Positions 1 to 9,488 of a stretch of 64,000 bases of DNA are shown piece by piece. Origin of the DNA: Photobacterium sp. TLY01. GTDB lineage: Bacteria; Pseudomonadota; Gammaproteobacteria; Enterobacterales; Vibrionaceae. The number at the start of each line of letters is the position of its first letter. The stretch's first letter is position 1. The translations under genes and the position numbers were made by a program. The stretch spans positions 1,054,001-1,118,000 of the forward strand of contig NZ_CP090365.1 in the NCBI RefSeq assembly GCF_021432065.1, read 5' to 3'. The notes beneath the pieces were generated by a model, which saw nothing but the letters and a program-made list of their open reading frames with translations, did no database searches and was not told the origin of the DNA.

Positions 1-846
1 CATGACCGCAACATGCGTGACCGTAAACGGGATGGTTTGATCCCCCAATGCCGGCACCTTCGCTTCAAATTGAGTGCCCTTGGCAAAATCGGCCAGCCTG
101 TCTTCCCGGACATGAAATACCGCCCACGCATCATCCATATCGATGATGCTGACCACCGGAAAGCCTTGTGGTGCTAATTCGCCACCATGAAGCAGGATCT
201 GGCTGACTTCGCCATCATGCCAGCTGGAGATCTTCGTATCCGCCGCATAGGCTTCAACTTCTGCGACCGCCCCGGCAGCCATTCGCTCTTTTTCCTGTGC
301 AGCGCGTTTGGTTTCTTCCCGCGCCCCTTCTTTGGCCATTTCAAACATCTGATAAGCAGCTTGCTCTGTATAGCGGGCCGCTTGCCACTGGGTATAAGCC
401 TCATCCCTTTTCTGCTCGGCGACAACGCCGTCACGATAAAGATTGTTGATACGGCGATAAGTTTTTTCAGCAAGGGCCGATGCTGCTTTGGCTTTTTGCC
501 ACTGATCGCTGGCGGCCGAAATTTCCTGAGCACGTGCGCCATTTTGTGCTTCATCCGCAAGAGCCCCAGCGGCCTGCTGACTGGCTTTCGCCTGCTCGAG
601 CTTGGCATCAATTTCAGGACTCAGTAAGGTAAAGATCAATTGCCCTTCAGAAACTTTATCCCCTTTGCGCACCAGGACCTGATCAATTCGGCCGGCCACT
701 TTCGAAGAGATATTGTATTGCTGAGCTTCAATCTGTCCCTGCAAGCGCTCAACATTCGGCTGATAGGCATGCCAGAATCGGTATCCCAGCCAAGTGGCCA
801 GCGCAGCAGCCGGTAATACCACGGCAAGCGTTTTGAACTTACTCAT
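1..846 (-). CDS. HlyD/YbhG-type periplasmic adaptor (membrane fusion protein), partial at window edge
   Basis: Reading the minus strand from the ATG at 846 gives 282 codons with no stop before base 1, so the 3' end lies outside the window. The protein opens with one hydrophobic N-terminal anchor (about residues 5-20). A half-lipoyl motif around VAGRIDQVLVRKGDKV follows, then a long Ala/Glu/Lys/Gln-rich coiled-coil hairpin (about 70-190), then the return lipoyl half. This is the HlyD family layout, closest in style to YbhG/YhiI adaptors that serve ABC-2 type exporters. The start sits one base after the stop of the upstream TolC-like gene, so the two are co-transcribed and probably form an efflux or secretion channel. 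The inner-membrane pump is expected further left and is not seen. Confidence 0.85.
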   Translation of the reverse strand, partial: MSKFKTLAVVLPAAALATWLGYRFWHAYQPNVERLQGQIEAQQYNISSKVAGRIDQVLVRKGDKVSEGQLIFTLLSPEIDAKLEQAKASQQAAGALADEAQNGARAQEISAASDQWQKAKAASALAEKTYRRINNLYRDGVVAEQKRDEAYTQWQAARYTEQAAYQMFEMAKEGAREETKRAAQEKERMAAGAVAEVEAYAADTKISSWHDGEVSQILLHGGELAPQGFPVVSIIDMDDAWAVFHVREDRLADFAKGTQFEAKVPALGDQTIPFTVTHVAVM

Positions 847-847
847 T

Positions 848-2278
848 TCAGTTAACCTTAAGTCCTTTATCATTTTCATATTGGTCGAAGGTATTGATAT
901 CACCACTAACCGCCAGTAATCGCGACAATGCTGTGACGTAGTGATAAGCCGCTGCGAAGCGCTGGGTTTTGACACTCGCCAGATATAATTCAGCATCGAC
1001 GACATCCAGAGATGTCGACAGACCCTGACTAAAGGCTTTCTCACGCAACACCACACTTTCCTTGGCCAAGGTAATACTGGAGGCCAGTCCGTCATATTCT
1101 TCCAGTGCCTGAGAAGCTTCCCGGTATGTTTTTTCAACCAGCACGCTCAAGTCCTGCTCTGCCTGTGCGCGCAGATAATTCACCTGTGTCATTGCACTGT
1201 GGGCCGCTTTGACTTTGTCTGAACGGCCTGAAGAGTCGAGTAGCGGAATACTGACACCCACGCCTACCGCCCAGTCTGGCGTTGTTTTCGCTGCCAGCGT
1301 GTCTTCTTCATAAAGGTTGTAATTCCCGTACAGAAAAACTTCCGGGTAGTATTTGCCTTTTTCTGCATCTAACACGCCGTTCGCCTGCGTTTTTTTTGCA
1401 TCAAGAATATGAAGACCGGGGTAGTCACTAAGGGTTTTATCAATAAAGGTGGTCATTGCCGGTAGTCCTTCATTGACGAACAAGGACGTTGAAGGCAATG
1501 CAGGCGTTTGTAATTTCAGCAAGCGTGTCAGAGCAACTTGTGCAATTTCCAGATCGCGCTGGGCTTTCAGGCGCTCAACGCGGGCTTTATCAAAAGACGA
1601 CTGGGCCTGTAAACGCTCAACTTTGGCTATCTGTCCTTGCGATTCTAACTTCAGGGCATTTTTATAATGCTTTTCCAGTCCGCGTTCCGCCTCCTGACGT
1701 GTGTCCAGCACTTGCTGCGCGAGCACCACACCAAAATAATAGGTCGACAGATCTTCAAATTTGGCATGCTCTTTCATCTCAAGCATGTATCTGGCTTCCT
1801 GAGTTTTCCCTTTCGCGATGTCCTGTGCCGCCATCACTCTTCCCCCGAGAAATACAGGCCAGATCGCGCGCACTGAACTGGTCAGAATATCTCTGTCGGT
1901 CAGTTGTGAGGTGAACATTTTGTCGAACTGCCCCGGAGTCATCCCCATGAGCTGGGCCAGGCCACCTAAACTGTTTGCCTGGCTTCGCCCGGCCGGGGTA
2001 CTCGCAATCAAATCAGAAGGCGCAATCTCAATAGGACCGTCCAGGTAGGTATAGTTGGCAGACACCGTCACTCTGGGTAAAGACAGTGCTTTCGATGCCT
2101 CTTGCAGGTATTCGGCCTTTTCGACATTGCTTTTTTCTGCCGCCAGTTCATCGTTATTGTTTCGGACAATTTGCCAAGCATCGTCAAAACTGACCGTCGC
2201 TGCTTTCACCGGGAAACACACGATATTGATCAGCAGCGCCAGGGTGATGGGGTTAGCCAGAGTCGGCCTTACATTCAT
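848..2278 (-). CDS. TolC-family outer membrane efflux protein
   Basis: A 476-residue protein with a Sec signal peptide (hydrophobic to about residue 26, ending VKA). It has the two repeated halves of alternating coiled-coil and beta-strand typical of outer membrane efflux proteins (OEP domains). Long Ala/Gln/Glu-rich helices lie around 165-260 and 365-440. The length is normal for the family. It is the first gene of a two-gene unit with the HlyD-type adaptor (stop TGA, one base, ATG), so it should form the outer-membrane exit duct for that adaptor. It could be the channel of a multidrug efflux system or of a dedicated exporter; the substrate cannot be read from the sequence. Confidence 0.9.
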   Translation of the reverse strand: MNVRPTLANPITLALLINIVCFPVKAATVSFDDAWQIVRNNNDELAAEKSNVEKAEYLQEASKALSLPRVTVSANYTYLDGPIEIAPSDLIASTPAGRSQANSLGGLAQLMGMTPGQFDKMFTSQLTDRDILTSSVRAIWPVFLGGRVMAAQDIAKGKTQEARYMLEMKEHAKFEDLSTYYFGVVLAQQVLDTRQEAERGLEKHYKNALKLESQGQIAKVERLQAQSSFDKARVERLKAQRDLEIAQVALTRLLKLQTPALPSTSLFVNEGLPAMTTFIDKTLSDYPGLHILDAKKTQANGVLDAEKGKYYPEVFLYGNYNLYEEDTLAAKTTPDWAVGVGVSIPLLDSSGRSDKVKAAHSAMTQVNYLRAQAEQDLSVLVEKTYREASQALEEYDGLASSITLAKESVVLREKAFSQGLSTSLDVVDAELYLASVKTQRFAAAYHYVTALSRLLAVSGDINTFDQYENDKGLKVN

Positions 2279-2315
2279 CGTATATCCTTAATGACCTCGG
2301 AATGACTGCTCATGT

Positions 2316-2331
2316 TAGAGCAAATACTCTA
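2316..2331. promoter_or_regulatory. imperfect palindrome upstream of the TolC/HlyD operon
   Basis: TAGAG and CTCTA arms separated by six bases lie about 40 bp upstream of the tolC-like start, where a repressor operator would overlap the promoter. No regulator gene is adjacent. This is a candidate only. Confidence 0.25.
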
Positions 2332-2397
2332 CTTTGCAAGATTCAATGAAACAATTATTTACATCTAGATCACAAGATATTGTTTTATAAGCATAAC

Positions 2398-2426
2398 AAA
2401 AGAAAAAGCCCTCGGTTGAGGGCTTT
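2398..2426 (-). terminator. rho-independent terminator of the Nramp-like gene
   Basis: On the minus strand a 9-bp stem AAAGCCCTC/GAGGGCTTT with a 4-base loop runs straight into a T-rich tail. It begins about 25 bp after the stop of the transporter gene. Confidence 0.85.
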
Positions 2427-2450
2427 GATACTTGATTCCAAGAATGTGGG

Positions 2451-3728
2451 TTACATCAACCATTTCCACCAGATAAAGATGGCCAGAAAACCGTAAAGAT
2501 AAGTTAAACCCGCCCATGACAGCAATTTCATTGATTTCGACAGTTTCAACTCTTCAGGCAATGATGCCGTGGACACCAGGCGATAATTCAAATAAGCAAA
2601 GACAGGTGTCGTCATAAAGGCCAGGATCATGGCAAAGTCCATCATGGGCATCAGCGCTGAAGTGAAGAACAAAATGATCGCCATCGCAAACACACTGACA
2701 ACAATCATCCACCCATTAATATAGCTGTTTTGCTCCAGTGGTTTTTTCTGAATAACCAGCTGTGCTTCGGCAAGCGCACGAGAATAACCATCGATAACGG
2801 TAATCGTACTGCCAAAAATACAGAAGAAAGCGATCACGGCGATCAGGTAACGAGACCACTCCCCGATGGTAGACGCATACATGCTCACTAACTGATGAGA
2901 GAAGCCGATTCCTGACGCTTTCAGTTCAGTCCCCGTGCCATACAGCACCAAAGCACCCAGTGAAAGAAACACAACCGCCAGAATTGCCGTACCAATGTAG
3001 CCAACATTGAAGTCAAACAATGCCGAGCGCGTTGTCACTGTTTGCTCTTTACGCTGACTCTTCAGCCAGAGAGAGGTCAGGCATGAAATTTCAATTGGCG
3101 CCGGCATCCAGCCCATCATTACGACAATGAACCCGAAAGATGCCAACGTCCAGGCAGAAGGGCCCTGGTATTCTGCAGGCGCGGCACTGCCATTGCCTGC
3201 GGCTATGACAACCGCAGAAATAGTGGCGATCACCAGCACCGACATAATCACTTTCGACAGCCCATCCAGCGCTTTATAGTGACCAGCCATCAATATGGCC
3301 AGACATGCAACAAGCACAATGGCAGAGAGAACCGGCAGGGGTAAATTGCCCGGCATGAAATAGCCCAGCAGGCTGGCACTGAACAATAGCAGCGCTGCTG
3401 TATTCACAATACCGGATAACAGATTCAGCCCTGAGAAGACCCACAGATAGCCACGCCCTAATTCGTCGTAGCCTTCGACCAGGCTTTTGCCTGTGCCCAT
3501 GGTGTATTGGATACCGGCTCTGAAAAATGGATATTTAAAAAGGTTGACCAGCAAAATAATTGCAGCCAGTTGCCAGCCGTATATGGCCCCGGCTTTCGTT
3601 GATGCAACCAGGTGTGATCCACCAACCGCCGCCGAGGCCATCATAATTCCCGGCCCTAACGATTTGATTAATTGCTTGATGCCACTGCCCTGTCTGGATT
3701 GCGGCGGGATAGATACTGTGTCTGACAT
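2451..3728 (-). CDS. Nramp (SLC11)-family transporter, divergent clade
   Basis: A 425-residue polytopic membrane protein with about eleven hydrophobic helices. The N-terminal GPGIMMASAAVGGSH and a TM6-like GWMPAPIEIS place it in the Nramp superfamily, which moves divalent metal ions by proton coupling. The TM1 signature DPGN of classical Mn2+/Fe2+ Nramps is replaced by AVGGSH. In TM6 the usual MPH reads MPAP, so the methionine is kept but the Asp and Asn ligands are gone. Family members without these ligands are known to have altered metal selectivity, so classical manganese import should not be assumed. AGGA lies nine bases before the ATG. It is a single gene with its own terminator. Confidence 0.85.
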   Translation of the reverse strand: MSDTVSIPPQSRQGSGIKQLIKSLGPGIMMASAAVGGSHLVASTKAGAIYGWQLAAIILLVNLFKYPFFRAGIQYTMGTGKSLVEGYDELGRGYLWVFSGLNLLSGIVNTAALLLFSASLLGYFMPGNLPLPVLSAIVLVACLAILMAGHYKALDGLSKVIMSVLVIATISAVVIAAGNGSAAPAEYQGPSAWTLASFGFIVVMMGWMPAPIEISCLTSLWLKSQRKEQTVTTRSALFDFNVGYIGTAILAVVFLSLGALVLYGTGTELKASGIGFSHQLVSMYASTIGEWSRYLIAVIAFFCIFGSTITVIDGYSRALAEAQLVIQKKPLEQNSYINGWMIVVSVFAMAIILFFTSALMPMMDFAMILAFMTTPVFAYLNYRLVSTASLPEELKLSKSMKLLSWAGLTYLYGFLAIFIWWKWLM

Positions 3729-4080
3729 TCAAATACGTCCTGTATAGTTTTTTATAGTAATGAGCTTCTTTGTCTCAGGTTTAAAAACGTTGTGCAATCC
3801 CCTACCTGGCGTGGATTTAGTGATAAACGCTGAAAAACTGACATCCAAAGCATATGCCACTCACTACTCGTTATATTTGCATCAGTAAATTTTATGAACC
3901 TTGATAAAAAAACGATAAAAAAAAACATTGATTGCCAGCACGGTATCGCAGCAGCGGATAAAAACGTGGCGCAAAGCCGCTATAAAACGATGATTTCACC
4001 AAAAATTCCGCACTCCAACCGGACAGGGCTTATGCTTGTTAAGAAAGCACCATCAGTTTTTCATACTCGCTTGAGCCTTT
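3729..4080. other. divergent intergenic region between Nramp-like gene and ydbH
   Basis: About 350 bp carrying the divergent promoters. It is AT-rich, with poly-A runs near 3903-3925. A 66-codon plus-strand frame from 3894 has no ribosome site and overlaps the ydbH start, so I do not call it. No clear operator seen. Confidence 0.5.
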
Positions 4081-7000
4081 ATGCCTACAGCTAAACACAA
4101 TGACAGTGCGCAAGCTCCCTCTTCTTCAAGTGTTCCGCGCCGGATTCGCCGGGGCCTGTTATGGGTCTTTATCGTCGCTAGCTGCGCATTAGCCTCACTC
4201 GCCGTAGGTGTGACTTTCTGGTTAGCCGGTGAAGGGATCCAATTAGGGTCTGTCTCTGGCATCAGTTTGTCGAAGCAAGGCATCTCCGTTAAAAAACTGA
4301 GTCTGAATATCAAAGACAATGAATTTGTGCTGAATAACGTTTTGCTGTTACACCGCTATGCCGGGGAACAACAGCCGACTCTCAAGGATGCCCCTCAGGA
4401 GGCTTCTGCTGCCGGCTGGAGAGTTGAAGCCGACAGGCTGGCAGTAGCTATTCCGCCGGCACTTAGAAAGACTTTACTTGAAAATGGTTTCATCGCTGAC
4501 AGTGTTACTTTCGACAAGGTCAAACTGATAACTCAGGGTGCACTGACCGAAGGACAGTTCGTGATTACCGCCGATCTTGCGAATGCGATCCTGGCGACAC
4601 CTTCATCGAAGACGACCTATCCGCAGTCTTTACATAACATCAGTATTGGTGTGTCCACTACCCCGAAACTGCAGCTCAGTGGGACGATCGGGCGCGGTGA
4701 GATTCAGCCACCTTTGGCAGCCTTGATGACAAAGAGTTACCCCGTCACATTCAATGGGCTTTCTTTTGCATTACCGGCCCAGGAGGAATCACTTCCCCTG
4801 TCGCTCACCATTGAGCACATCGCACTGGCAAACACATTGTCAGAACAATCTGACCCGAATGGGATACAGCAACTCTCTCTGGCTGTCGATTTATTATCAC
4901 CACAGCACTCGCTCGCGCTGAGTATCAACACATTTCGCTGGGATCCCACGGCTTTCTTGTCTCAGGAACAGTCTTCAGCATCGGTGAATTTTCCCCATTT
5001 GGGACACATCACCAGCCTGCTGTTTCAGGCACCGGTCCAACAGATTGAAATCACCTCCATGGCAATCACTGATTATTTGTCACAGGCCAGTCTTGTTTTC
5101 CAGCGAAATACAAAACACACCCGGTTTGAGTTAAAGGGGACAGTGATTTCAGCGCAGCAGACTTTGTTACCGCTAGACAGCTACTTTCAGGCTGATGAAA
5201 ATCAGCAAGCGGTATTTTCGGTAAAGCTCACTGATGCCGAACAGACAAGTGCTTCTGCCAGTGACTTAGTCACCTGTCATGCCCGCTGGCAATTTACGTC
5301 AGATCTGCCGCAGTCTCTCAACTGTAAAAGTGACAACGTCACCAAAGTACTCGATTATTTTGCGATTCAATCCATCTCCCTGCCCGACCCAAATCAGCAA
5401 CAAGCCAGCATTCAGCTCAACCGGGTGGAACCACAACCGCTTCAGACGGAAATTGACCGGCCCGGATCGATGTCTGTGGCCGCCCCACAGTCAGCCACAT
5501 GGGACTATGCCATTGAGATAATTTCGCCCAGCCGCATTCAATTCCGCTTACCCCGTTCACATCAGCGCAGCGGGCTAAACCTGGATGGTCCCGTCACCTT
5601 AAAACAAGACGGCCGCTGGACAGGGTTATTGTCGTTTGACCGGCAACAGGCGCAGATGAAGTTATCTTCCCCGGAAGACTTAGACATTGAGACAGAAAAC
5701 CCGGCGCTTCAAGGGCGCTTCAGTATCCACACCTTTTCTTGCGCTCTGCCTTTAGTCGCAACGGTTCAGCACACAGCAGCAGCCCGGCCTCAATGCTCCG
5801 GCACCAGTACGATCACAGGAATCGCTCCCCTGATTGAACTTTCTTCCCTGACAATCAGTGAAATGCAGCTGAAACAGCAGATAGCGCTACAAAGCTCTGG
5901 CCACGTACTCAAACTGCATCTGAGGGAAACTCAGCTCCTCGCAAAAACGATCGTCTTACCCGATGTGTCAGATCACAAGCAAAGTACCTTACGTCAGGTA
6001 CGCGTCGATATCCCCGATATCAGGCTTCAGCTGGACAATCTCTTTTCATCATCACCGGCGAATACACCGGAAATATGGCTGCATCATGCCGGAAAAAAAC
6101 CTGCCACACTGGAGGCTGCCTTCAGCAGTTTGCGCACCATGAACGCAGGTTCTGAGCCGGGGAAACAACAAGCCTCCCTTCCCGCCCAGCAATTTGACGG
6201 TCATGTCGCGATCACTCTGGACCAGTTCGAGGCAGATAACCATGCTCAGACATGGTCGCTTTCCAGCGATTATTCAACACGACTGGCGCTCAACCTGAAT
6301 AACCAGACGCTGCCTGTTATCCGCAATCAGGGAAAAATGACACTCAACGCCGATGCGCTTGCCATTACAGGTTTGTTCAGTAGCGCGCAAAGTCAGCCAT
6401 GGCTAGATATTTCATTCACTCAGGAATGGAAAAGTCGTACCAGCCGTATTCAGATAAGACAAAAACCCATTGTTTTCTCGGCAAAACAGAGTCTTAAAAA
6501 GCATTATCTGGCACCACTGGCTGTCAGCGCTGATCTGCATTATGGCAGCGTGAGTGCCCGGGCCGATCTGAAATATAAAAATGATCTCTGGTCCGGAACG
6601 CTGGATATTTTCACAACACATTTAAGCGGGCATATCAAAGACACCCACTTTGCCGATCTGAATGTGTCATTCACCAGTTTACTCACCAACAACACGATAC
6701 GAAGCCGCCAACCACTAACTGTTCATGCTGGCTGGCTACACTTCGGCACCCTGTTTCAGGACATCATAGCCAGCCTTGATTTCGATACAGGCAAGTCTCA
6801 CTATATGCTGCATAAAGCAAACGCCAATCTGCTTGGTGGCCAGATCAGTACCCGTAATGTGGTCAGTGACTCTTTGACCAATATTGACGTGATTCCCTTG
6901 CGCATACAGCGTCTCAATCTTAAGAAATTACTGGATTTATTTAACCCGAAAGATGTCGAGTTAACCGGAACGCTGGATGGCGTTTTGCCGGTGCGCATTG

Positions 7001-7374
7001 TAGATAAAAATCCCGTGATTGAAAAAGGTGCTTTATTTTCAAGAAGTCCGGGGGGATTTCTGAAATACAAAGAAGGGGCAAATATCAACGAAAACGTCAG
7101 GAGCGGAGGCGAAAACAGCCTCAAAGTGATCACCCGGATTCTCAGAAATTATAAATACGACTCTCTTGCGGTTGATATAGACTATTCCAAAGAGGGTCAA
7201 TTAAATGCTAGTGCCAGGTTCAAAGGCCGGAATCCGGATTTTCAGAACGGAAGACCGGTCAATATTAATCTGAACCTCGAAGACGATATCCCAGCACTGA
7301 TCAAAACGCTCAATACGATCAATGCGTCTCAATTTGAGCGGATTTTTGTGAAGCAACTTGGTCTTGAAAATTAG
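4081..7374 (+). CDS. ydbH: YdbH-family AsmA-like intermembrane lipid-transport protein
   Basis: A 1097-residue protein with a single N-terminal membrane anchor (about 24-45), a long beta-rich repetitive periplasmic body, and a C-terminal domain of about 230 residues (near GQISTRNVVSDS through ELTGTLDGVLPVRI) characteristic of YdbH. In E. coli, YdbH with the lipoprotein YnbE forms a bridge across the periplasm that supports phospholipid transport to the outer membrane, in part redundantly with TamB and YhdP. The order ydbH-ynbE-ydbL is conserved here, which supports the call strongly. The ATG at 4081 has only a weak upstream ribosome site (TTGAGC). Confidence 0.9.
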   Translation: MPTAKHNDSAQAPSSSSVPRRIRRGLLWVFIVASCALASLAVGVTFWLAGEGIQLGSVSGISLSKQGISVKKLSLNIKDNEFVLNNVLLLHRYAGEQQPTLKDAPQEASAAGWRVEADRLAVAIPPALRKTLLENGFIADSVTFDKVKLITQGALTEGQFVITADLANAILATPSSKTTYPQSLHNISIGVSTTPKLQLSGTIGRGEIQPPLAALMTKSYPVTFNGLSFALPAQEESLPLSLTIEHIALANTLSEQSDPNGIQQLSLAVDLLSPQHSLALSINTFRWDPTAFLSQEQSSASVNFPHLGHITSLLFQAPVQQIEITSMAITDYLSQASLVFQRNTKHTRFELKGTVISAQQTLLPLDSYFQADENQQAVFSVKLTDAEQTSASASDLVTCHARWQFTSDLPQSLNCKSDNVTKVLDYFAIQSISLPDPNQQQASIQLNRVEPQPLQTEIDRPGSMSVAAPQSATWDYAIEIISPSRIQFRLPRSHQRSGLNLDGPVTLKQDGRWTGLLSFDRQQAQMKLSSPEDLDIETENPALQGRFSIHTFSCALPLVATVQHTAAARPQCSGTSTITGIAPLIELSSLTISEMQLKQQIALQSSGHVLKLHLRETQLLAKTIVLPDVSDHKQSTLRQVRVDIPDIRLQLDNLFSSSPANTPEIWLHHAGKKPATLEAAFSSLRTMNAGSEPGKQQASLPAQQFDGHVAITLDQFEADNHAQTWSLSSDYSTRLALNLNNQTLPVIRNQGKMTLNADALAITGLFSSAQSQPWLDISFTQEWKSRTSRIQIRQKPIVFSAKQSLKKHYLAPLAVSADLHYGSVSARADLKYKNDLWSGTLDIFTTHLSGHIKDTHFADLNVSFTSLLTNNTIRSRQPLTVHAGWLHFGTLFQDIIASLDFDTGKSHYMLHKANANLLGGQISTRNVVSDSLTNIDVIPLRIQRLNLKKLLDLFNPKDVELTGTLDGVLPVRIVDKNPVIEKGALFSRSPGGFLKYKEGANINENVRSGGENSLKVITRILRNYKYDSLAVDIDYSKEGQLNASARFKGRNPDFQNGRPVNINLNLEDDIPALIKTLNTINASQFERIFVKQLGLEN

Positions 7375-7421
7375 ACTTTTGCGCTGAATTTATTGCAAAT
7401 GACTTGAAAAGGTCGACGCCC

Positions 7422-7634
7422 ATGGATATTCAGTTTAAGTATTACTGTATGACAGGCTGTTTCGCAGTGATACTCTTAATGACTAGTGGTTTGTCCGGAT
7501 GCACACCGACTGTTCAGGTTGCGGCATCAGACAAGCCGATAGAGGTCAATCTGAACGTGAAGATTGAACATGAAATCAGGATTAGAGTGGATAAGGAAAT
7601 CGATGATCTCTTCAGTGACGATGATGTCTTCTGA
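7422..7634 (+). CDS. ynbE: YnbE-family outer-membrane lipoprotein, partner of YdbH
   Basis: A 70-residue lipoprotein. The lipobox LSGC falls after a hydrophobic signal, followed by TPTVQV and the conserved stretch LNVKIEHEIRIRVDKEID. The frame extends back to a TTG at 7404, but the ATG at 7422 has AAAAGG at a proper distance and gives a normal signal peptide, so I use it. YnbE is the outer-membrane end of the YdbH bridge and contributes beta-strands to it. It lies 47 bp after ydbH and 18 bp before ydbL, in one operon. Confidence 0.88.
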   Translation: MDIQFKYYCMTGCFAVILLMTSGLSGCTPTVQVAASDKPIEVNLNVKIEHEIRIRVDKEIDDLFSDDDVF

Positions 7635-7652
7635 CAAGGCGGAGCGCCTGTT

Positions 7653-7976
7653 ATGAAACGCATACTGACTTATCTGGCCATATTTCTGTTTTGTACATCT
7701 GCATTTGCAATTGATTTACAACAGGCGAAAGCACAAGGCTTAGTGGGTGAAGCCAACAATGGTTATCTTGCTGCTCTGGCACCCTCACCCTCTGCGGAAG
7801 TACGTCAACTCATTCAAACTGTGAACAGCGAGCGAAAAGAAAGCTACCAGCGTATCGCCGTATCAAACGGACTTACGTTAACAGAAGTGAGCCGCCTCGC
7901 TTACAAAAAAGCGATAGAAAAAACCGAAAGCGGCCATTTTTATCAGAGCCCAAGCGGATTGTGGGTTAAGAAGTGA
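7653..7976 (+). CDS. ydbL: YdbL (DUF1318) periplasmic protein
   Basis: A 107-residue protein with a Sec signal peptide (cleavage after SAFA) and the DUF1318 core: QAKAQGLVGEANNGYL near the start, then VNSERKESYQRIA and a C-terminal GLWVKK. In E. coli YdbL modulates the YdbH-YnbE interaction. GGCGGAGCG precedes the ATG. It is the last gene of the three-gene unit. Confidence 0.9.
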   Translation: MKRILTYLAIFLFCTSAFAIDLQQAKAQGLVGEANNGYLAALAPSPSAEVRQLIQTVNSERKESYQRIAVSNGLTLTEVSRLAYKKAIEKTESGHFYQSPSGLWVKK

Positions 7977-8103
7977 CCTCGCGTTTAGTGCGCCATTCCG
8001 CCACCATCGATAGATAACACACCTGGATGACAGAAATTTTCAGTCATATTCACTCCCAAGACGCGGTATACTTCAGCTCTCATTTTCTGTGTGCTGTAGA
8101 AAG

Positions 8104-9057
8104 ATGCTGTTCCAACCTGCCTTACTGAAACAACAGTTGACGCGTTATCCCCTTTTCTGGCTCGGTGCGTGTATTTGCCTGATGCCATTCATCAACTCCC
8201 CTGTGGCGCTGATTCTGGGTTTCTCATTTGCCACCTTAGGACTTGTCCCAGCAGATATTCCGGTCGCTGCTATCACAAAGAAATTGCTGTCAATGGCAAT
8301 CATCGGTCTGGGTTTCGGTATTCAGCTTGATGTTGCCATTGCGGCAAGCAAGGCCGGTTTAGGGCTTATTGTGGCTTCCATTGTCGTGACTCTTGCCATG
8401 GGATGGTTACTGACCCGATGGCTGAAGTTAGACAGCAAAACCGGCCATCTGATTGCATCCGGCACCGCCATTTGCGGCGGCAGTGCTATCGCCGCTGTGT
8501 CGCCGGCAATCGGCGCAAACAGCCATCAGACCTCGCTGGCACTGGCCACTGTGTTTATCCTGAACTCAGCGGCCCTCTTCTTATTTCCCTCGGTTGGCCA
8601 TCTGCTGGATATGACACAACACGAGTTTGGTGTCTGGGCTGCGATTGCCATTCATGACACTTCTTCTGTTGTGGGTGCTGCAGGGGCTTATGGCGACGAA
8701 GCATTAAAAACAGCCACCACGCTCAAATTAGCCAGAGCGCTATGGATTATTCCGCTCGCGTTTCTCAGTGCGCTAATGTTCAGAGGCAAAGAGAAAAAAC
8801 TCGCCGTGCCAATGTTCATCGTCTTCTATTGTATGGCCATGCTGACGGCACATTGGCTGCCCCAATTTTCTGAGCTGTATCAGGGGATTTTCGCGCTTTC
8901 GAAACGCGTGCTGGTGGTGTGCTTATTTATGATTGGGGCAGGAATTACGGTTCAGAAACTGCGTGCAGCCGGGTTTAAACCGCTGTTGCTGGGTGTGTTG
9001 CTGTGGTTGGTCATTGGCCTGAGTTCATTGCTTGCTATTTTGCTTGGAGCGGCCTGA
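8104..9057 (+). CDS. YeiH/UPF0324-family membrane transporter (putative sulfate exporter family)
   Basis: About 317 residues and roughly ten hydrophobic helices. The family hallmarks are LASGTAICGGSAIAAVSP-like (IASGTAICGGSAIAA in the middle) and AIHDTSSVVGAAGAYG. These proteins are often named putative sulfate exporters, but their substrate is not settled. The frame opens with a GTG at 8089; I prefer the ATG at 8104 (MLFQPALL), which has a GTAGAAAG upstream. The LysR regulator often adjacent to yeiH is absent. It ends six bases from the stop of the convergent small gene at 9063. Confidence 0.88.
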   Translation: MLFQPALLKQQLTRYPLFWLGACICLMPFINSPVALILGFSFATLGLVPADIPVAAITKKLLSMAIIGLGFGIQLDVAIAASKAGLGLIVASIVVTLAMGWLLTRWLKLDSKTGHLIASGTAICGGSAIAAVSPAIGANSHQTSLALATVFILNSAALFLFPSVGHLLDMTQHEFGVWAAIAIHDTSSVVGAAGAYGDEALKTATTLKLARALWIIPLAFLSALMFRGKEKKLAVPMFIVFYCMAMLTAHWLPQFSELYQGIFALSKRVLVVCLFMIGAGITVQKLRAAGFKPLLLGVLLWLVIGLSSLLAILLGAA

Positions 9058-9062
9058 ATTGC

Positions 9063-9257
9063 TTAGTCGGTATCCCATTGCGGTGCCGGCTCTTGGTCGC
9101 TACTGTGCCTTTTACCAGACCAGGCTCTTGTGGCAACCTGATAAAAAAGCAACGAAAAAGCCAACAGACTCAGCAAAGCGCTCCAGCCGCCCGTTGTCAC
9201 CGTTGCCCCTAATGTCAGCAGCAAGACCAGTGCTACCGATTTCTTTGTTTTATCCAT
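9063..9257 (-). CDS. small membrane protein of unknown function (64 aa)
   Basis: A 64-residue frame with two close hydrophobic segments (about 7-20 and 26-42), charged ends, and a natural composition. It converges on the YeiH-type gene with stops six bases apart. An AGGAAAG is present but about 24 bases upstream of the ATG, which is too far, so the start is uncertain. I do not recognise a family. Confidence 0.45.
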   Translation of the reverse strand: MDKTKKSVALVLLLTLGATVTTGGWSALLSLLAFSLLFYQVATRAWSGKRHSSDQEPAPQWDTD

Positions 9258-9451
9258 CTGAGTGATTACTGCTTTTTATCTTTCCTGAAGCTCATTATTG
9301 TTTAAGCACCACTGCCGATAAAAATACCGAATCACACTAAGAAAGCAGGTTTCGTTATAACCATAAGTAGTTAAAGCACTGTTTTTATACCGCCAGTTAT
9401 TATCAACCAGATGCATGCAACCCCGGTACTTTGGTCTAGGCTAACAATACA

Positions 9452-9470
9452 CCTCTGTAATCCTCTGTAA
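9452..9470 (+). repeat. two CCTCTGTAA direct repeats upstream of the Usp gene
   Basis: CCTCTGTAA occurs at 9452-9460 and 9462-9470, a 10-bp period (one helical turn), just before the AGGAG of the universal stress protein gene. It could be a regulator contact or lie within the 5' leader. Confidence 0.35.
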
Positions 9471-9488
9471 GCACAGGAGATCATCCGT

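Noticed and set aside
187..627. 146-codon plus-strand frame at the left edge
   Set aside because: It is antisense to the HlyD-type adaptor, whose coiled-coil and lipoyl features are clear on the minus strand.
3894..4094. 66-codon frame ahead of ydbH
   Set aside because: No ribosome site, Lys/Ile-rich from a poly-A stretch, and it overlaps the ydbH start in another frame.
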